From positions 1 through 39,277 of IMG/VR virus record IMGVR_UViG_3300047325_000148: a DNA stretch of 39,277 bases, one strand, 5' to 3'. The position numbers were made by a program, and so were the translations under genes. This document shows, piece by piece, positions 1 through 7,356 of the stretch. Under the pieces are notes generated by a model. It was not told where the DNA came from. It did not search any database and saw only the letters and a program-made list of their open reading frames with translations. The stretch's first letter is position 1. Every line of letters starts with the position of its first letter. This DNA is from a virus.

Positions 1-30
1 AATACATAGAAAAGACAAATAACTTCAGAA

Positions 31-1446
31 TTACAGGCTAAGGGTCCAATAGCCTGGTTTATAAGATGTTTGAATTAATTCACTCCACTCGTTATTACTA
101 AACACATACATTTTATTTGAAAATGTGTTGGTAACATACTGAGTAATCTGAGTAATATTAGCTTCGCCTATTGAATAACCATTTACATCTTGTATATAAT
201 TTGAAGATGATGCAGTTGCATCAAAACTTTTTGACCAATTTGTGCCATTATATTCAATAATATCATTTGCTTCAGCTGACACTGTACCCCATATAACAGA
301 GGTATTAGAAATAGTATTTAATAGCAAATATCTTTGTCCGGATGCAGCAGGCGGCAATGATCCAATACCAGGACCACTAACCTGTGGATTTATAATTGCA
401 TTTATTGACGGTAAAGTGGAAGTTGGTAAACTTTGTTGATCAACATGCCATTGAATCTTTGTTAAATCCGTGGGATTTAAATCTATCCAACCTACGATAT
501 TATTTGAAGTAATGTTTATATCGCCACTTATATTTAATTGTAATTGACTTGCATTACTTTGATAATTTGAATAAGTCTTCAATTCGCCATATAAATCAAA
601 TAGATTTTGCCAAGCTCGCGGATCATCATCTTGATTTTGTGTAAGGGATATATCATATAAACCCGGTTCAACATATGTTAAATTGATACTATATTCGCCC
701 GGAGTAGTTATTGCTCTTGTTAAAAATTCAGATGAATCCCAAACTGCTTCGTCATCTATTATTTCGCCTTGATATACATTGGCAATTATTTCTTGAATAA
801 TATGCTGTTGTTTTATTTTTGCCGGAGGATTAATCCATATAGGAACATCAAACAACATTGTAAATACATCTATCGGATTATCAGTTCCAATTGGTATACT
901 TCTACTCGACCAATTAATTGATTTTAACGAAACAACTGTTAGTACCGACCAATCCAAAGGATTGTTACTTGTTTGTAGATCTAAACTAGGATTGAATATA
1001 GTAGTAATTTGCTCCATCAATTGTTCTTTTTGATCTAAATTTGAAGTCCATACATCAACTTGCATCGTTATATTATATGGAATAGGCATATAACGTTCTA
1101 CGTTATATCCTTGTCCCTTTGTATCTGCATAAGATTGTGTATCAACATCATATAATCGTTCATTAACTGTAATTGATTCGATATGTGTTGGATTTTGTCT
1201 TCTTTCTGGAGCAAGGTCAATTTCTGATATAAAACAAGTAATAAATGGTGCGGATAGTACCTTATTTTCACTATTACCCATTATAATAGTTTCTGCAATT
1301 CTACTAGGATCACCGTATCTGCAAGGTACTGCTCTGTACGTCGGACCTGCTAATGTATCTGCACCGAACTCAACAGTGAATACTTCAAATATTCTCATAA
1401 ATTGAGATCTGTATCTTCTTAATTGCCGATTATACCAAAATTGCAT
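31..1446 (-). CDS. gp15: Tail sheath stabiliser / tail completion protein, T4 gp15-like, C-terminally extended
   Basis: T4 gp15 caps the tail, binding the last sheath and tube rings and forming the surface that joins the neck. The first ~225 residues match what I know of this family: an aromatic, Arg-rich N-terminus (FWYNRQLRRYR), an R-x-P-x-x-Y-G-D-like segment near residue 42, a NPTHI stretch, and the W-T-S-N-L-D-Q-K and P-I-W-I-N-P-P-A-K segments. At 471 aa it is much longer than T4 gp15 (272 aa). The extra C-terminal half holds a domain ending in EYNGTNW, a motif style common in phage tail and fibre accessory domains. It starts at ATG 1446, 3 bases after the stop of the upstream small gene, so the two are probably co-translated. 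Family assignment is firm; the role of the C-terminal extension is unknown. Confidence 0.82.
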   Translation of the reverse strand: MQFWYNRQLRRYRSQFMRIFEVFTVEFGADTLAGPTYRAVPCRYGDPSRIAETIIMGNSENKVLSAPFITCFISEIDLAPERRQNPTHIESITVNERLYDVDTQSYADTKGQGYNVERYMPIPYNITMQVDVWTSNLDQKEQLMEQITTIFNPSLDLQTSNNPLDWSVLTVVSLKSINWSSRSIPIGTDNPIDVFTMLFDVPIWINPPAKIKQQHIIQEIIANVYQGEIIDDEAVWDSSEFLTRAITTPGEYSINLTYVEPGLYDISLTQNQDDDPRAWQNLFDLYGELKTYSNYQSNASQLQLNISGDINITSNNIVGWIDLNPTDLTKIQWHVDQQSLPTSTLPSINAIINPQVSGPGIGSLPPAASGQRYLLLNTISNTSVIWGTVSAEANDIIEYNGTNWSKSFDATASSSNYIQDVNGYSIGEANITQITQYVTNTFSNKMYVFSNNEWSELIQTSYKPGYWTLSL

Positions 1447-1449
1447 GTA

Positions 1450-1932
1450 TTATTTATATGAAGCGTAGTCTGCGAATCCGCCATCAATTAATTCTTTTTG
1501 ACATATAAGTATTTTCTTTTTCGTTGAACATTCGAGTAACTCGACATCGTTAAAAATTTTTTGAACTTCTTTATCAGAGCATGAAAAGTAAAGTTTGTTT
1601 GAATCAAATGTTAATAGCTGTAATATTGGCTCTCGCTTAGCGATAGCATCTAATCTAAAAAATGAATAGTCGCCATTGGTTACAATAGGTTCTTCTGAGA
1701 TTTCACTAATTAATTCTTTAGCTTTTGCTAATGTACAATTGTTATAACCTCTAGGATTTAAAGTTAATCTAATGGTATATATTTGAGTCTTCATATAAAC
1801 AAAATCTGGTTTATATTCTTTATATTTTTTCGAAAATTCGTCTGTATTTTTCGAAAATTCGTCTGTAAATGAACTTTGCACAAATCTGCCATTTTCTGAT
1901 TTTTGACGTTGAAAATATATTAAAAATTTCAT
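1450..1932 (-). CDS. Small phage protein with the shared C-terminal CQKEL tag
   Basis: 160 aa, function unknown. Its last ~23 residues (KKKILICQKELIDGGFADYA) clearly match the C-terminus of four other proteins in this window (5217-5864, 17364-17906, 18342-18896, 18890-19468), which end in NASW or NAGW; this one ends YASYK instead. The N-terminal part has no LRR-like repeats and contains a short internal duplication (TDEFSKN/TDEFSKK). It is a diverged member of a paralogous family scattered among virion genes. The start is ATG 1932 with a GGTGAG-like ribosome site just upstream. It lies between the endolysin and gp15 on the same strand. Its last codons spell TATAAATAA, which also resembles a late-promoter box ahead of gp15, though this may be chance. 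Confidence 0.75.
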   Translation of the reverse strand: MKFLIYFQRQKSENGRFVQSSFTDEFSKNTDEFSKKYKEYKPDFVYMKTQIYTIRLTLNPRGYNNCTLAKAKELISEISEEPIVTNGDYSFFRLDAIAKREPILQLLTFDSNKLYFSCSDKEVQKIFNDVELLECSTKKKILICQKELIDGGFADYASYK

Positions 1933-1983
1933 TACTCACCATTTATTTTATTAGCACCAAACTTAGATTTTTTGCAAAGGATA

Positions 1984-2523
1984 TTAAAAATATTTCTCAG
2001 CTTGAAATGCGATCACAAAAAGTCTTTTTGACCAACCTAATCCATATGTAACCCAATTAGAATCTGATACATAGGACATTATGCGTTCAGATAAAGTTAA
2101 TGCACAAATGATATTAATACTGTTTTGTGTAATAAAATTTTGAATTGCTTGCAATGTAATAGGCCCCAAAGAACCATCCACTGTTATGCCAATTGCTTTT
2201 TGTAAAGATTTAATAGACGTTTGTATTCCCTGATTTACTGCACCATCAAAAACAATTAATGCCAAACTAGGATTTAATAAATCTCCTTTAATCGGAGTCC
2301 AATAATCTGAATAATAAATTGTTTCAGCTTGGTCAATAGTAAGATTAACTATGTCTAAATTTGGATACGAACTTGCACTAATACCATATTTGGTACCTTT
2401 CAATGTTCCGACACCAACTACTCCGCCGGTCCAGTTACCCGGGTCAGATGAAGAGTTTGTATATCCTCCCTCTACACCAACAACGGCATTAAATGCATTT
2501 GTAAAAGAATTTGAATATGTCAT
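1984..2523 (-). CDS. Endolysin, glycoside hydrolase family 108 N-acetylmuramidase
   Basis: A peptidoglycan hydrolase that would cleave the glycan strands of the host wall at lysis. The N-terminus has the family hallmark V-E-G-G-Y-x-N followed by D-P-G-N-x-T-G-G and K-Y-G-I-S, with Glu18 as the expected catalytic acid. The C-terminal half carries the DGSLGP segment typical of the peptidoglycan-binding part of the family (vDGxxGpxT). Length (179 aa) is normal for GH108 endolysins. There is no signal peptide or membrane segment, so it would need a holin or other release route; none is obvious next to it. The start at 2523 has a very strong Shine-Dalgarno (AAGGAGG) 6 bases upstream. It is embedded among neck and tail genes, suggesting late expression. 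Confidence 0.85.
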   Translation of the reverse strand: MTYSNSFTNAFNAVVGVEGGYTNSSSDPGNWTGGVVGVGTLKGTKYGISASSYPNLDIVNLTIDQAETIYYSDYWTPIKGDLLNPSLALIVFDGAVNQGIQTSIKSLQKAIGITVDGSLGPITLQAIQNFITQNSINIICALTLSERIMSYVSDSNWVTYGLGWSKRLFVIAFQAEKYF

Positions 2524-2590
2524 GATGTAGCCTCCTTGGAAAATCTTATTTGCACGCAGCTAACCTTTTTCATATATCTATTAATGGCTG

Positions 2591-3718
2591 TCATATTATA
2601 TCCGGATCAAGTTTAGGTGCAACTGACTTCTTAATATCAATTTGTTCTGGTATAACACTGTTATCGTCTAAAGTTGTTTGATTTGTATTGTTTATGAACG
2701 AACTTAATACTCTATTCGTTGGTAGCCAAGGTGCTCTGTAATCAACTTCGACTCTGCGCCATATACCATAATTTTTTATTCCGCTATCATATACAAATAA
2801 TTGCGGAGGACTATAATCAGTTCTGAGAAAATAATCGCCAACGGTGGGAGAGTCTGGATATGCTGTTCCGCTATTAACAGGTTTGCTTTGGTTAGGAGGG
2901 ATGCCGTCGCCATTCCATATCGTAGCAATCTTATTAATATCTCCTGCTAATACATAAAAATGTTGACCTTGTAAGTTTCTGAATGGTACTTCGACTTGCG
3001 CTTGTGTTTGAAGTGCATTCGTAATTGCAAGTTCTTGATTATAAGTGCTCAAAAGGTCAGATAATGTTGTAACGTTTCCGCTTCCATCTGTGTTTGGTTG
3101 AATAGGATCACCGTTACTATCTGTGGCAGGCATGCCAAGAATACTTTGATATTCTTGGCTGTCTGTTATTGGTTGGCATTTAACACGCCATATATGCGGC
3201 CACCAGGTAGGACTATAACCTTCTGCAGGTCTAGATCCCTCATCTACAACATAAAATTTATTGATAGCATCAGATCCTAACACCAAATCATCTCGTTGAT
3301 GTAAAACTTCGATTACATCGCCGCTCATTAAACGACGACCTATTTGATTTACCATATCGTTTTGATGAAAGGTAATAAAAACGGTATCATTACTAATAAA
3401 TAGACCAAATTGTCTTAAATCAAATTCAGTATCAGATAATGGATAATGACCTTTCAAACTATAAACATCTGGGTCATACTTTCTATCACGTACTTCCATA
3501 TTAAGCATATCTTGAATCTGCAATTCAGGTGGTGCAGTATCGGTTGCAGTATTGACCATTGTTGCATCACCGTTACTTGATGAGTCTGCTGGACCAAGAT
3601 ATTTGTGTATCCAAAATTCTGTACCACCTATCCTATATTGCTCCGAAACATGGCGATCAAAAAACTCAAAATCTTTCGATTTTATACCGGCTCCCTTCCA
3701 TAAAGTCAATGGTGGCAT
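2591..3718 (-). CDS. gp14: Neck protein, T4 gp14-like
   Basis: gp14 forms the neck with gp13 and joins the packaged head to the tail. The protein resembles the aquatic T4-like gp14 family: N-terminal PPLTLWKGAG, IGGTEFWIHKYLGP, then a FDLRQFGLFI segment, MSGDVIEVLHQRDD, and a W-W-P-H-I-W-R-V-K region. About 375 aa, longer than T4 gp14 (256 aa), with a hydrophilic C-terminal extension. The open frame extends 4 codons further to a TTG at 3730, but I chose ATG 3718 because GGA lies 7 bases ahead of it and the protein then starts MPPLTL. Upstream at 3764-3771 is a late-promoter-like box. gp13 is far away on the other strand (12555), unlike T4 where 13 and 14 are adjacent. Confidence 0.72.
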   Translation of the reverse strand: MPPLTLWKGAGIKSKDFEFFDRHVSEQYRIGGTEFWIHKYLGPADSSSNGDATMVNTATDTAPPELQIQDMLNMEVRDRKYDPDVYSLKGHYPLSDTEFDLRQFGLFISNDTVFITFHQNDMVNQIGRRLMSGDVIEVLHQRDDLVLGSDAINKFYVVDEGSRPAEGYSPTWWPHIWRVKCQPITDSQEYQSILGMPATDSNGDPIQPNTDGSGNVTTLSDLLSTYNQELAITNALQTQAQVEVPFRNLQGQHFYVLAGDINKIATIWNGDGIPPNQSKPVNSGTAYPDSPTVGDYFLRTDYSPPQLFVYDSGIKNYGIWRRVEVDYRAPWLPTNRVLSSFINNTNQTTLDDNSVIPEQIDIKKSVAPKLDPDII

Positions 3719-3763
3719 AATTTTTTCCAAAATTTGATATTTGATCTTTTAATTGTCATCATA

Positions 3764-3771
3764 TATTTATT
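3764..3771 (-). promoter_or_regulatory. Candidate late promoter box (AATAAATA)
   Basis: On the minus strand the sequence reads CAAATAAATATATG, similar to the T4 late promoter TATAAATA. It ends about 45 bases before the gp14 start at 3718 and overlaps the stop of the upstream ATPase-like gene. The surroundings are AT-rich, so a chance match is possible. Confidence 0.35.
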
Positions 3772-4633
3772 TGAGTTCGTATTCTTTTTGAAATCGTTCA
3801 AGCCCGATGTGGTCAATTTGCTCGAGTCTCCATGCATCATTTCTACCATACATATTATACCAAGGCATATATGCAATTTTCCAATCTAGATTTCCAAATA
3901 AATTGTATTGTTTGAGATTTCCGGCTATTATTATTTTAGAAGTATTATTCATACATCTTGATAAATCATCAATGGCAGAGTATGCAATATACTCCAGATT
4001 ATCGATTATAATTAAATTATGATCTACATATCTTCCGCGAAAACAATCTTTTGTTAGGTTAGTAAATTCAATTATTGATTCATTATCTAAAACTAGTTGA
4101 TGATTTTGATCGACTTTTCTGTTAAATATTTCTTTTTTAATAGTTTCTATACATTCTTGTACTTTATCTGGTGTTATTGCTCCGACATCAATATGAAAAA
4201 CTCGTCTTTCTGGAGCATATCCAATTTTTTCTATTATTTCAGCATCTGTCGGAAAATAATAATCATCAATAATTGATGGCGGATTTAAATAATTATATAC
4301 CATCTGTTTTATATGTTGTGACATTAGAAAATTATTTGTTAATACCACAATTTTTGAGCCCGGATGAGTATCTGCATAGTATGTCGCGTATGAAGCTAGC
4401 AATGCAGTTGCGCCGACCTGCCTTGATTTCTTTATAGCAACATGTTGAAATTTTTCAAATAATTTTAGTGCAGAAACTTGATGATCATACAATTTAAAAT
4501 CAACGAAACCTTTTGACGGATCTTGTAGTTTATGTTTCTTCTCAATATATTCTTGAGCATTTGAAGGTTCTTTAATTTTATTTTCTTCAAGATGAGATTT
4601 TATCAGCGCAAGCGCTTGTTCTAATTTTTTCAT
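3767..4633 (-). CDS. Terminase large-subunit-like ATPase domain lacking catalytic residues and nuclease domain
   Basis: 288 aa corresponding to the N-terminal motor domain of gp17-type terminases, in order: YDHQVSALKLF, Walker A region S70-R-Q-V-G-A-T76, a LDNESIIEF strand, RGRYVDHNLIIIDN (Walker B, 207-212), a coupling strand TSKIIIAGN, and an ending RFQKEYELK that parallels RFEREYNCK in this phage's own TerL at 22568-23977. Two key residues are altered: the Walker A Lys is Ala75 (T4 gp17 SRQLGKT) and the Walker B D-E is D211-N212. The RNase H-like nuclease domain is absent. It is therefore probably ATPase-dead: a diverged paralogue kept for regulation or structure, or a decaying duplicate. 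The frame is intact, arguing against simple decay. Start ATG 4633 follows AAAGGAAATTAAA. It is upstream of gp14 in the same direction. Confidence 0.7.
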   Translation of the reverse strand: MKKLEQALALIKSHLEENKIKEPSNAQEYIEKKHKLQDPSKGFVDFKLYDHQVSALKLFEKFQHVAIKKSRQVGATALLASYATYYADTHPGSKIVVLTNNFLMSQHIKQMVYNYLNPPSIIDDYYFPTDAEIIEKIGYAPERRVFHIDVGAITPDKVQECIETIKKEIFNRKVDQNHQLVLDNESIIEFTNLTKDCFRGRYVDHNLIIIDNLEYIAYSAIDDLSRCMNNTSKIIIAGNLKQYNLFGNLDWKIAYMPWYNMYGRNDAWRLEQIDHIGLERFQKEYELK

Positions 4634-4695
4634 TTTAATTTCCTTTGGACGATTTCCGCCAATAGTTTATCTAATACGATTTCCGATCAGACTAA

Positions 4696-4705
4696 CTTAT
4701 TTATG
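4696..4705 (-). promoter_or_regulatory. Candidate late promoter box (CATAAATAAG)
   Basis: Minus-strand CATAAATAAG lies about 60 bases upstream of the terminase-like ATPase start at 4633. It has the same core as boxes before several other genes here. It sits back-to-back with a sigma70-like promoter on the plus strand. Confidence 0.35.
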
Positions 4706-4711
4706 GTTAAT

Positions 4712-4740
4712 TTGACATAGAATCAAAAATGTTTTATAAA
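4712..4740 (+). promoter_or_regulatory. Sigma70-like promoter for the PTH2-like gene
   Basis: A perfect -35 TTGACA (4712-4717), 17-base spacer and -10 TATAAA (4735-4740). The expected transcription start is about 4746-4748, essentially at the ATG of the downstream gene (4746), with no Shine-Dalgarno. The transcript may be leaderless, or the true promoter or start may be elsewhere. Confidence 0.55.
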
Positions 4741-4745
4741 ACATT

Positions 4746-5210
4746 ATGAAAGATTTAGCTGTTTATGTATTAGTTCGGACCGATCTCCCAAGCCTAAATT
4801 CTGGCAAAGCAATGGCACAGTCGCAACACAGCGGAGTTCAGCTGGCCGTAAAATATTTTGATCATCCATTGTTTAAAGAATATATCTCAACCGGAGTTGA
4901 ACAAGGTGCGGATAACTTCAACACAACCATTACGTTAGCAGCAAAAATTGCTGACATCGAAGATGCAATCGGTAAGGCTAAAAGTCTTGGATATTTGTGT
5001 GATATTGTTGTAGATCCAAGCTATCCATTTCTTGTTGATTCTGAGCTTGATCCGTTTCTATCTGATGTAAAATCCTTCACTCGTGTTAAGGATATTAGCC
5101 ATACTCAGGTATTATATACTAGATCAGAATTGACTTGCGCCTATGCTCTTGGTGATCGAAATGATCCAGAATTTCTTACGGTATTTGCAAATTTGAATTT
5201 GCATTCATAA
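4746..5210 (+). CDS. PTH2-family peptidyl-tRNA hydrolase-like protein
   Basis: 154 aa. The N-terminus has the PTH2 pattern: a hydrophobic strand, V-R-T-D-L, then S-G-K-A-M-A-Q-S-Q-H-S-G-V, matching the family's VxRxDLxMxxGKxAAQxxHA with the Lys, Gln and His retained. PTH2 enzymes free tRNA from stalled peptidyl-tRNA; the family also includes less-studied PTH2-like proteins, so activity is not certain. The middle (ADIEDAIGKAKSLGY) fits the helix-strand order of the fold; the C-terminal half is diverged. It is an isolated plus-strand gene flanked by minus-strand genes and converges on the LRR-like gene with a 6-base gap. Its own sigma70-like promoter suggests early host-RNA-polymerase transcription. 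Confidence 0.65.
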   Translation: MKDLAVYVLVRTDLPSLNSGKAMAQSQHSGVQLAVKYFDHPLFKEYISTGVEQGADNFNTTITLAAKIADIEDAIGKAKSLGYLCDIVVDPSYPFLVDSELDPFLSDVKSFTRVKDISHTQVLYTRSELTCAYALGDRNDPEFLTVFANLNLHS

Positions 5211-5216
5211 GACATT

Positions 5217-5864
5217 CTACCAAGAAGCATTAGAAGCATATTTAGAATTAAGTAGTTCTGCCTGACAAGCTAAAACTGATTTCTTATTTACAGAACCTCG
5301 ATATTTATCAATAATATCAAGTAAATCGCGCATGATATTATCTTTTTTATCTAGCATCTCAATTTTACAGTCGTTTGATAATTTTATCAAACGAAGGACT
5401 GGTAGATCCGAATAATAAGTAAGAGAAAGTTGCTGGTTAATTTTTGGAAGAAATTCGAGAGAATGAATTGGATTATCATACATAGAGAAACATTCTATGT
5501 TTATATCATCTGGACAACCTTCTAGCGATGTAAGAAGGTTGTTCGATATATCAAAAAATTTCAAATTACTAAATTTTGGTAACCACTCTAATGAGGTTAA
5601 TTTATTGTAATCAATTTCAAAATGATTACCATTATAATTAGTCGGAAAACCTTCTAAAGTTGTTAATTTCAGATTTCTAATCAAACATTCCCCGCCGATA
5701 TGAGAAAATTGAAAAGGTAATTTTTCACATTTGTTAATAACCGAGGTTCGTACATGTACATAGCCCGGTACTATAAGTTTTCCATCTTTGGATATATCCA
5801 ATGGTGCATTTGTAAAAAAATACCTATGAAAAATATTCGATAATGTATTTAATTTTTTATTCAT
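5217..5864 (-). CDS. LRR-like phage protein with C-terminal NASW tag
   Basis: 215 aa. The middle contains leucine-rich-repeat-like units of the phage L-T-S-L-E-G-x-P type: LTTLEGFP, LTSLEWLP, LTSLEGCP, HSLEFLP. It ends with the tag VLACQAELLNSKYASNASW, shared with four paralogues in the window. No enzyme motif, signal peptide or membrane segment. Such LRR-like proteins are frequent in large phages and are of unknown function; LRRs usually bind proteins. Last gene of the minus-strand operon that includes the dNMP kinase and SLOG-like genes; 11 bases separate it from the gene upstream. The start at 5864 has a GAG just upstream. Confidence 0.75.
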   Translation of the reverse strand: MNKKLNTLSNIFHRYFFTNAPLDISKDGKLIVPGYVHVRTSVINKCEKLPFQFSHIGGECLIRNLKLTTLEGFPTNYNGNHFEIDYNKLTSLEWLPKFSNLKFFDISNNLLTSLEGCPDDINIECFSMYDNPIHSLEFLPKINQQLSLTYYSDLPVLRLIKLSNDCKIEMLDKKDNIMRDLLDIIDKYRGSVNKKSVLACQAELLNSKYASNASW

Positions 5865-5875
5865 CTCTATATTTA

Positions 5876-6421
5876 TTAGAATATTTCTTTAATTGCTGCA
5901 AGCCCGTCTGAATTTAAATTACGTGTTCCTATTGCAGCATATACACCTGATGGAGGCGGAATATAAATTATTTGCTCTTTTTCCCAGCCATCATCCCATA
6001 CAAACCATTGATTTTTATATTGATCAAAAAAATATATTTTTGCTCTGGGTCCAACTCTATCCAGAAATAACTGAATCCCCCAGGCGGTACCGCCGTTAAC
6101 ACCTAATACACTTCCATCCTTTTTAAGAGTTGAAACCGCATATAAACTTTCAGCAGTTGCAACTTGATACCAGTTTCTTCTTAATAAGTTGTTTATATAA
6201 TTGTCTTTAGCGGGCCATTGTCTTCTAATACTTTTATTTGCAAATAGAAGTCTATCATCTGCTTCTAGCAACTCATCTTGAGTTAATATATGAGTATGTT
6301 CCGGATCCTTGCTTTTATGTCCAGCAAAACTCCAATGAATTACATCATGCCCTTTTTCTAAAGCAGCAAGGCCCCATTCATAATCAGCACCATCTGCACC
6401 ACCGCTTAGTAACAGACTCAT
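5876..6421 (-). CDS. SLOG/YspA-like nucleotide-binding protein
   Basis: 181 aa. It begins with a strand and S-G-G-A-D-G-A-D, the glycine-rich loop of the SLOG (YspA/DprA-like Rossmann) superfamily, which binds nucleotides or nucleotide-derived ligands. A second glycine-rich stretch (GVNGGTAWG) and a C-terminal YAAIGTRNLN segment, which resembles the usual first strand of such folds (xxxGTRxxxxDG), suggest a circularly arranged variant or an extra lobe. Substrate unknown. The ATG overlaps the stop of the dNMP kinase gene (ATGA), so the two are translationally coupled, which would fit a nucleotide-related role. Fold assignment is moderate; no enzymatic activity can be assigned. Confidence 0.6.
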   Translation of the reverse strand: MSLLLSGGADGADYEWGLAALEKGHDVIHWSFAGHKSKDPEHTHILTQDELLEADDRLLFANKSIRRQWPAKDNYINNLLRRNWYQVATAESLYAVSTLKKDGSVLGVNGGTAWGIQLFLDRVGPRAKIYFFDQYKNQWFVWDDGWEKEQIIYIPPPSGVYAAIGTRNLNSDGLAAIKEIF

Positions 6422-7062
6422 TTGTTATTACCAAATAGTTCAAAATTATTTTGACACCATAACTTTACAGATTCTAATAACGTTTCGATATCTGAGTTAT
6501 TTTCGATTACTGTATCAAAATTGCTAATCCAAGCCCACTCACTACTATGAATACCGATTTCTATCATTTTATTAAGAGCTTCTTCGTTACCTAAATTTGC
6601 TTGTAATGCAGTTTCGTACCAATAAGGGTCATTACCTCTTGCAACTCGTATTACCTTGCCGCCAAGAGATTGAATTAATTTAATTTCATTTGGAAATCGT
6701 ACATCAGTAATAACCACTGGTTTGGAATTGTTTAATAATTTTTGTTCCACTGAGTAGATCCATATTTTATCATCTAAACCTTGTCGTATTACTTCGGTTC
6801 CCATATATTGTAATGCCCAACGCGGGGTAACATCTTTCCCTAATTTATTACTCCACCAATCATCTTTTCTCTCCCTAAAGTCTCTGCTCTCTTGAGTATC
6901 ACCTTCTAATAAATATCTAGGCCATCCAAATATAGAAGAAGTTGCATCTTTCAGAGATGAAGCAAAACTAATCTGTTCAAATCCTAAATTATTTTTTAAA
7001 TAAGTACCAATTGTGTCTTTACCGCTGCCTGCAAACCCAACAACTCCGATTATTGTATTCAT
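6418..7062 (-). CDS. gp1: Deoxynucleoside monophosphate kinase, T4 gp1-like
   Basis: Phosphorylates dNMPs to dNDPs, feeding phage DNA synthesis. The P-loop G-F-A-G-S-G-K-D-T is at residues 9-17, with the G-K-D variant characteristic of the gp1/dNMP kinase family. Further family features are FASSLKDA after the P-loop, ALQYMGTEVIRQ in the middle, and VVITDVRFPNE followed by GGKVIRV, a pattern (D-x-R-x-x-x-E then hydrophobic strand) seen in T4 gp1 (PDTRQDHE). 214 aa is normal. It is second in a minus-strand operon with a 46-aa ORF upstream (TAATG overlap) and the SLOG-like gene downstream (ATGA overlap). A sigma70-like promoter at 7232-7260 is consistent with early expression. Confidence 0.85.
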   Translation of the reverse strand: MNTIIGVVGFAGSGKDTIGTYLKNNLGFEQISFASSLKDATSSIFGWPRYLLEGDTQESRDFRERKDDWWSNKLGKDVTPRWALQYMGTEVIRQGLDDKIWIYSVEQKLLNNSKPVVITDVRFPNEIKLIQSLGGKVIRVARGNDPYWYETALQANLGNEEALNKMIEIGIHSSEWAWISNFDTVIENNSDIETLLESVKLWCQNNFELFGNNK

Positions 7063-7202
7063 TATTTTTCCAACCTCATTTTTACTACTTCTTCATCTGT
7101 AATTTCTTCAACAGATGCAACTCTAATACCGAGCGGTAATAATACATATTGAACATTTGACGTTGAAAGATTTTCTATATCTTTCAATCCAGTTCTTTTC
7201 AT
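7062..7202 (-). CDS. Small hypothetical protein leading the dNMP kinase operon
   Basis: 46 aa, starting MKRTGLKDIENL and ending KMRLEK. Its TAA stop overlaps the ATG of the kinase gene as TAATG, a typical coupled arrangement, which is the main support for it being real. Charged, no cysteines, no membrane segment, no recognised domain. The start at 7202 is about 23 bases downstream of the predicted transcription start of the sigma70-like promoter at 7232-7260. Confidence 0.55.
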   Translation of the reverse strand: MKRTGLKDIENLSTSNVQYVLLPLGIRVASVEEITDEEVVKMRLEK

Positions 7203-7231
7203 ACTAATTAGTCTCAACTTCTATTCTTTTT

Positions 7232-7260
7232 ATTTTAATGAATTACGATTAGATTATCAA
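7232..7260 (-). promoter_or_regulatory. Sigma70-like promoter for the dNMP kinase operon
   Basis: Minus strand: -35 TTGATA (7255-7260), 17-base spacer, -10 TAAAAT (7232-7237). One mismatch to consensus in each box. It would start transcription near 7225 and give a short leader to the 46-aa ORF. Confidence 0.5.
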
Positions 7261-7315
7261 CTTTGATATTGGTAAAATATAGATACCGAAAATTTATCCA
7301 TTAAAACCCGTTCTT

Positions 7316-7326
7316 TAATAAATAAG
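7316..7326 (+). promoter_or_regulatory. Candidate late promoter for tail sheath (TAATAAATAAG)
   Basis: Contains ATAAATA at 7318-7324, 32 bases before the sheath ATG, and is followed by a purine-rich leader with AGGCAGGGAA as ribosome site. The rest of the 7203-7356 intergenic space holds only this box and the minus-strand sigma70-like promoter. Confidence 0.45.
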
Positions 7327-7356
7327 AATAACAAACCAGGCAGGGAACAATAATTT

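Noticed and set aside
1449-1456. Perfect TATAAATA late promoter before gp15
   Set aside because: It is formed by the last codons Tyr-Lys-stop of the upstream gene and lies too close to the gp15 ATG for the spacing seen at other boxes; may be chance.
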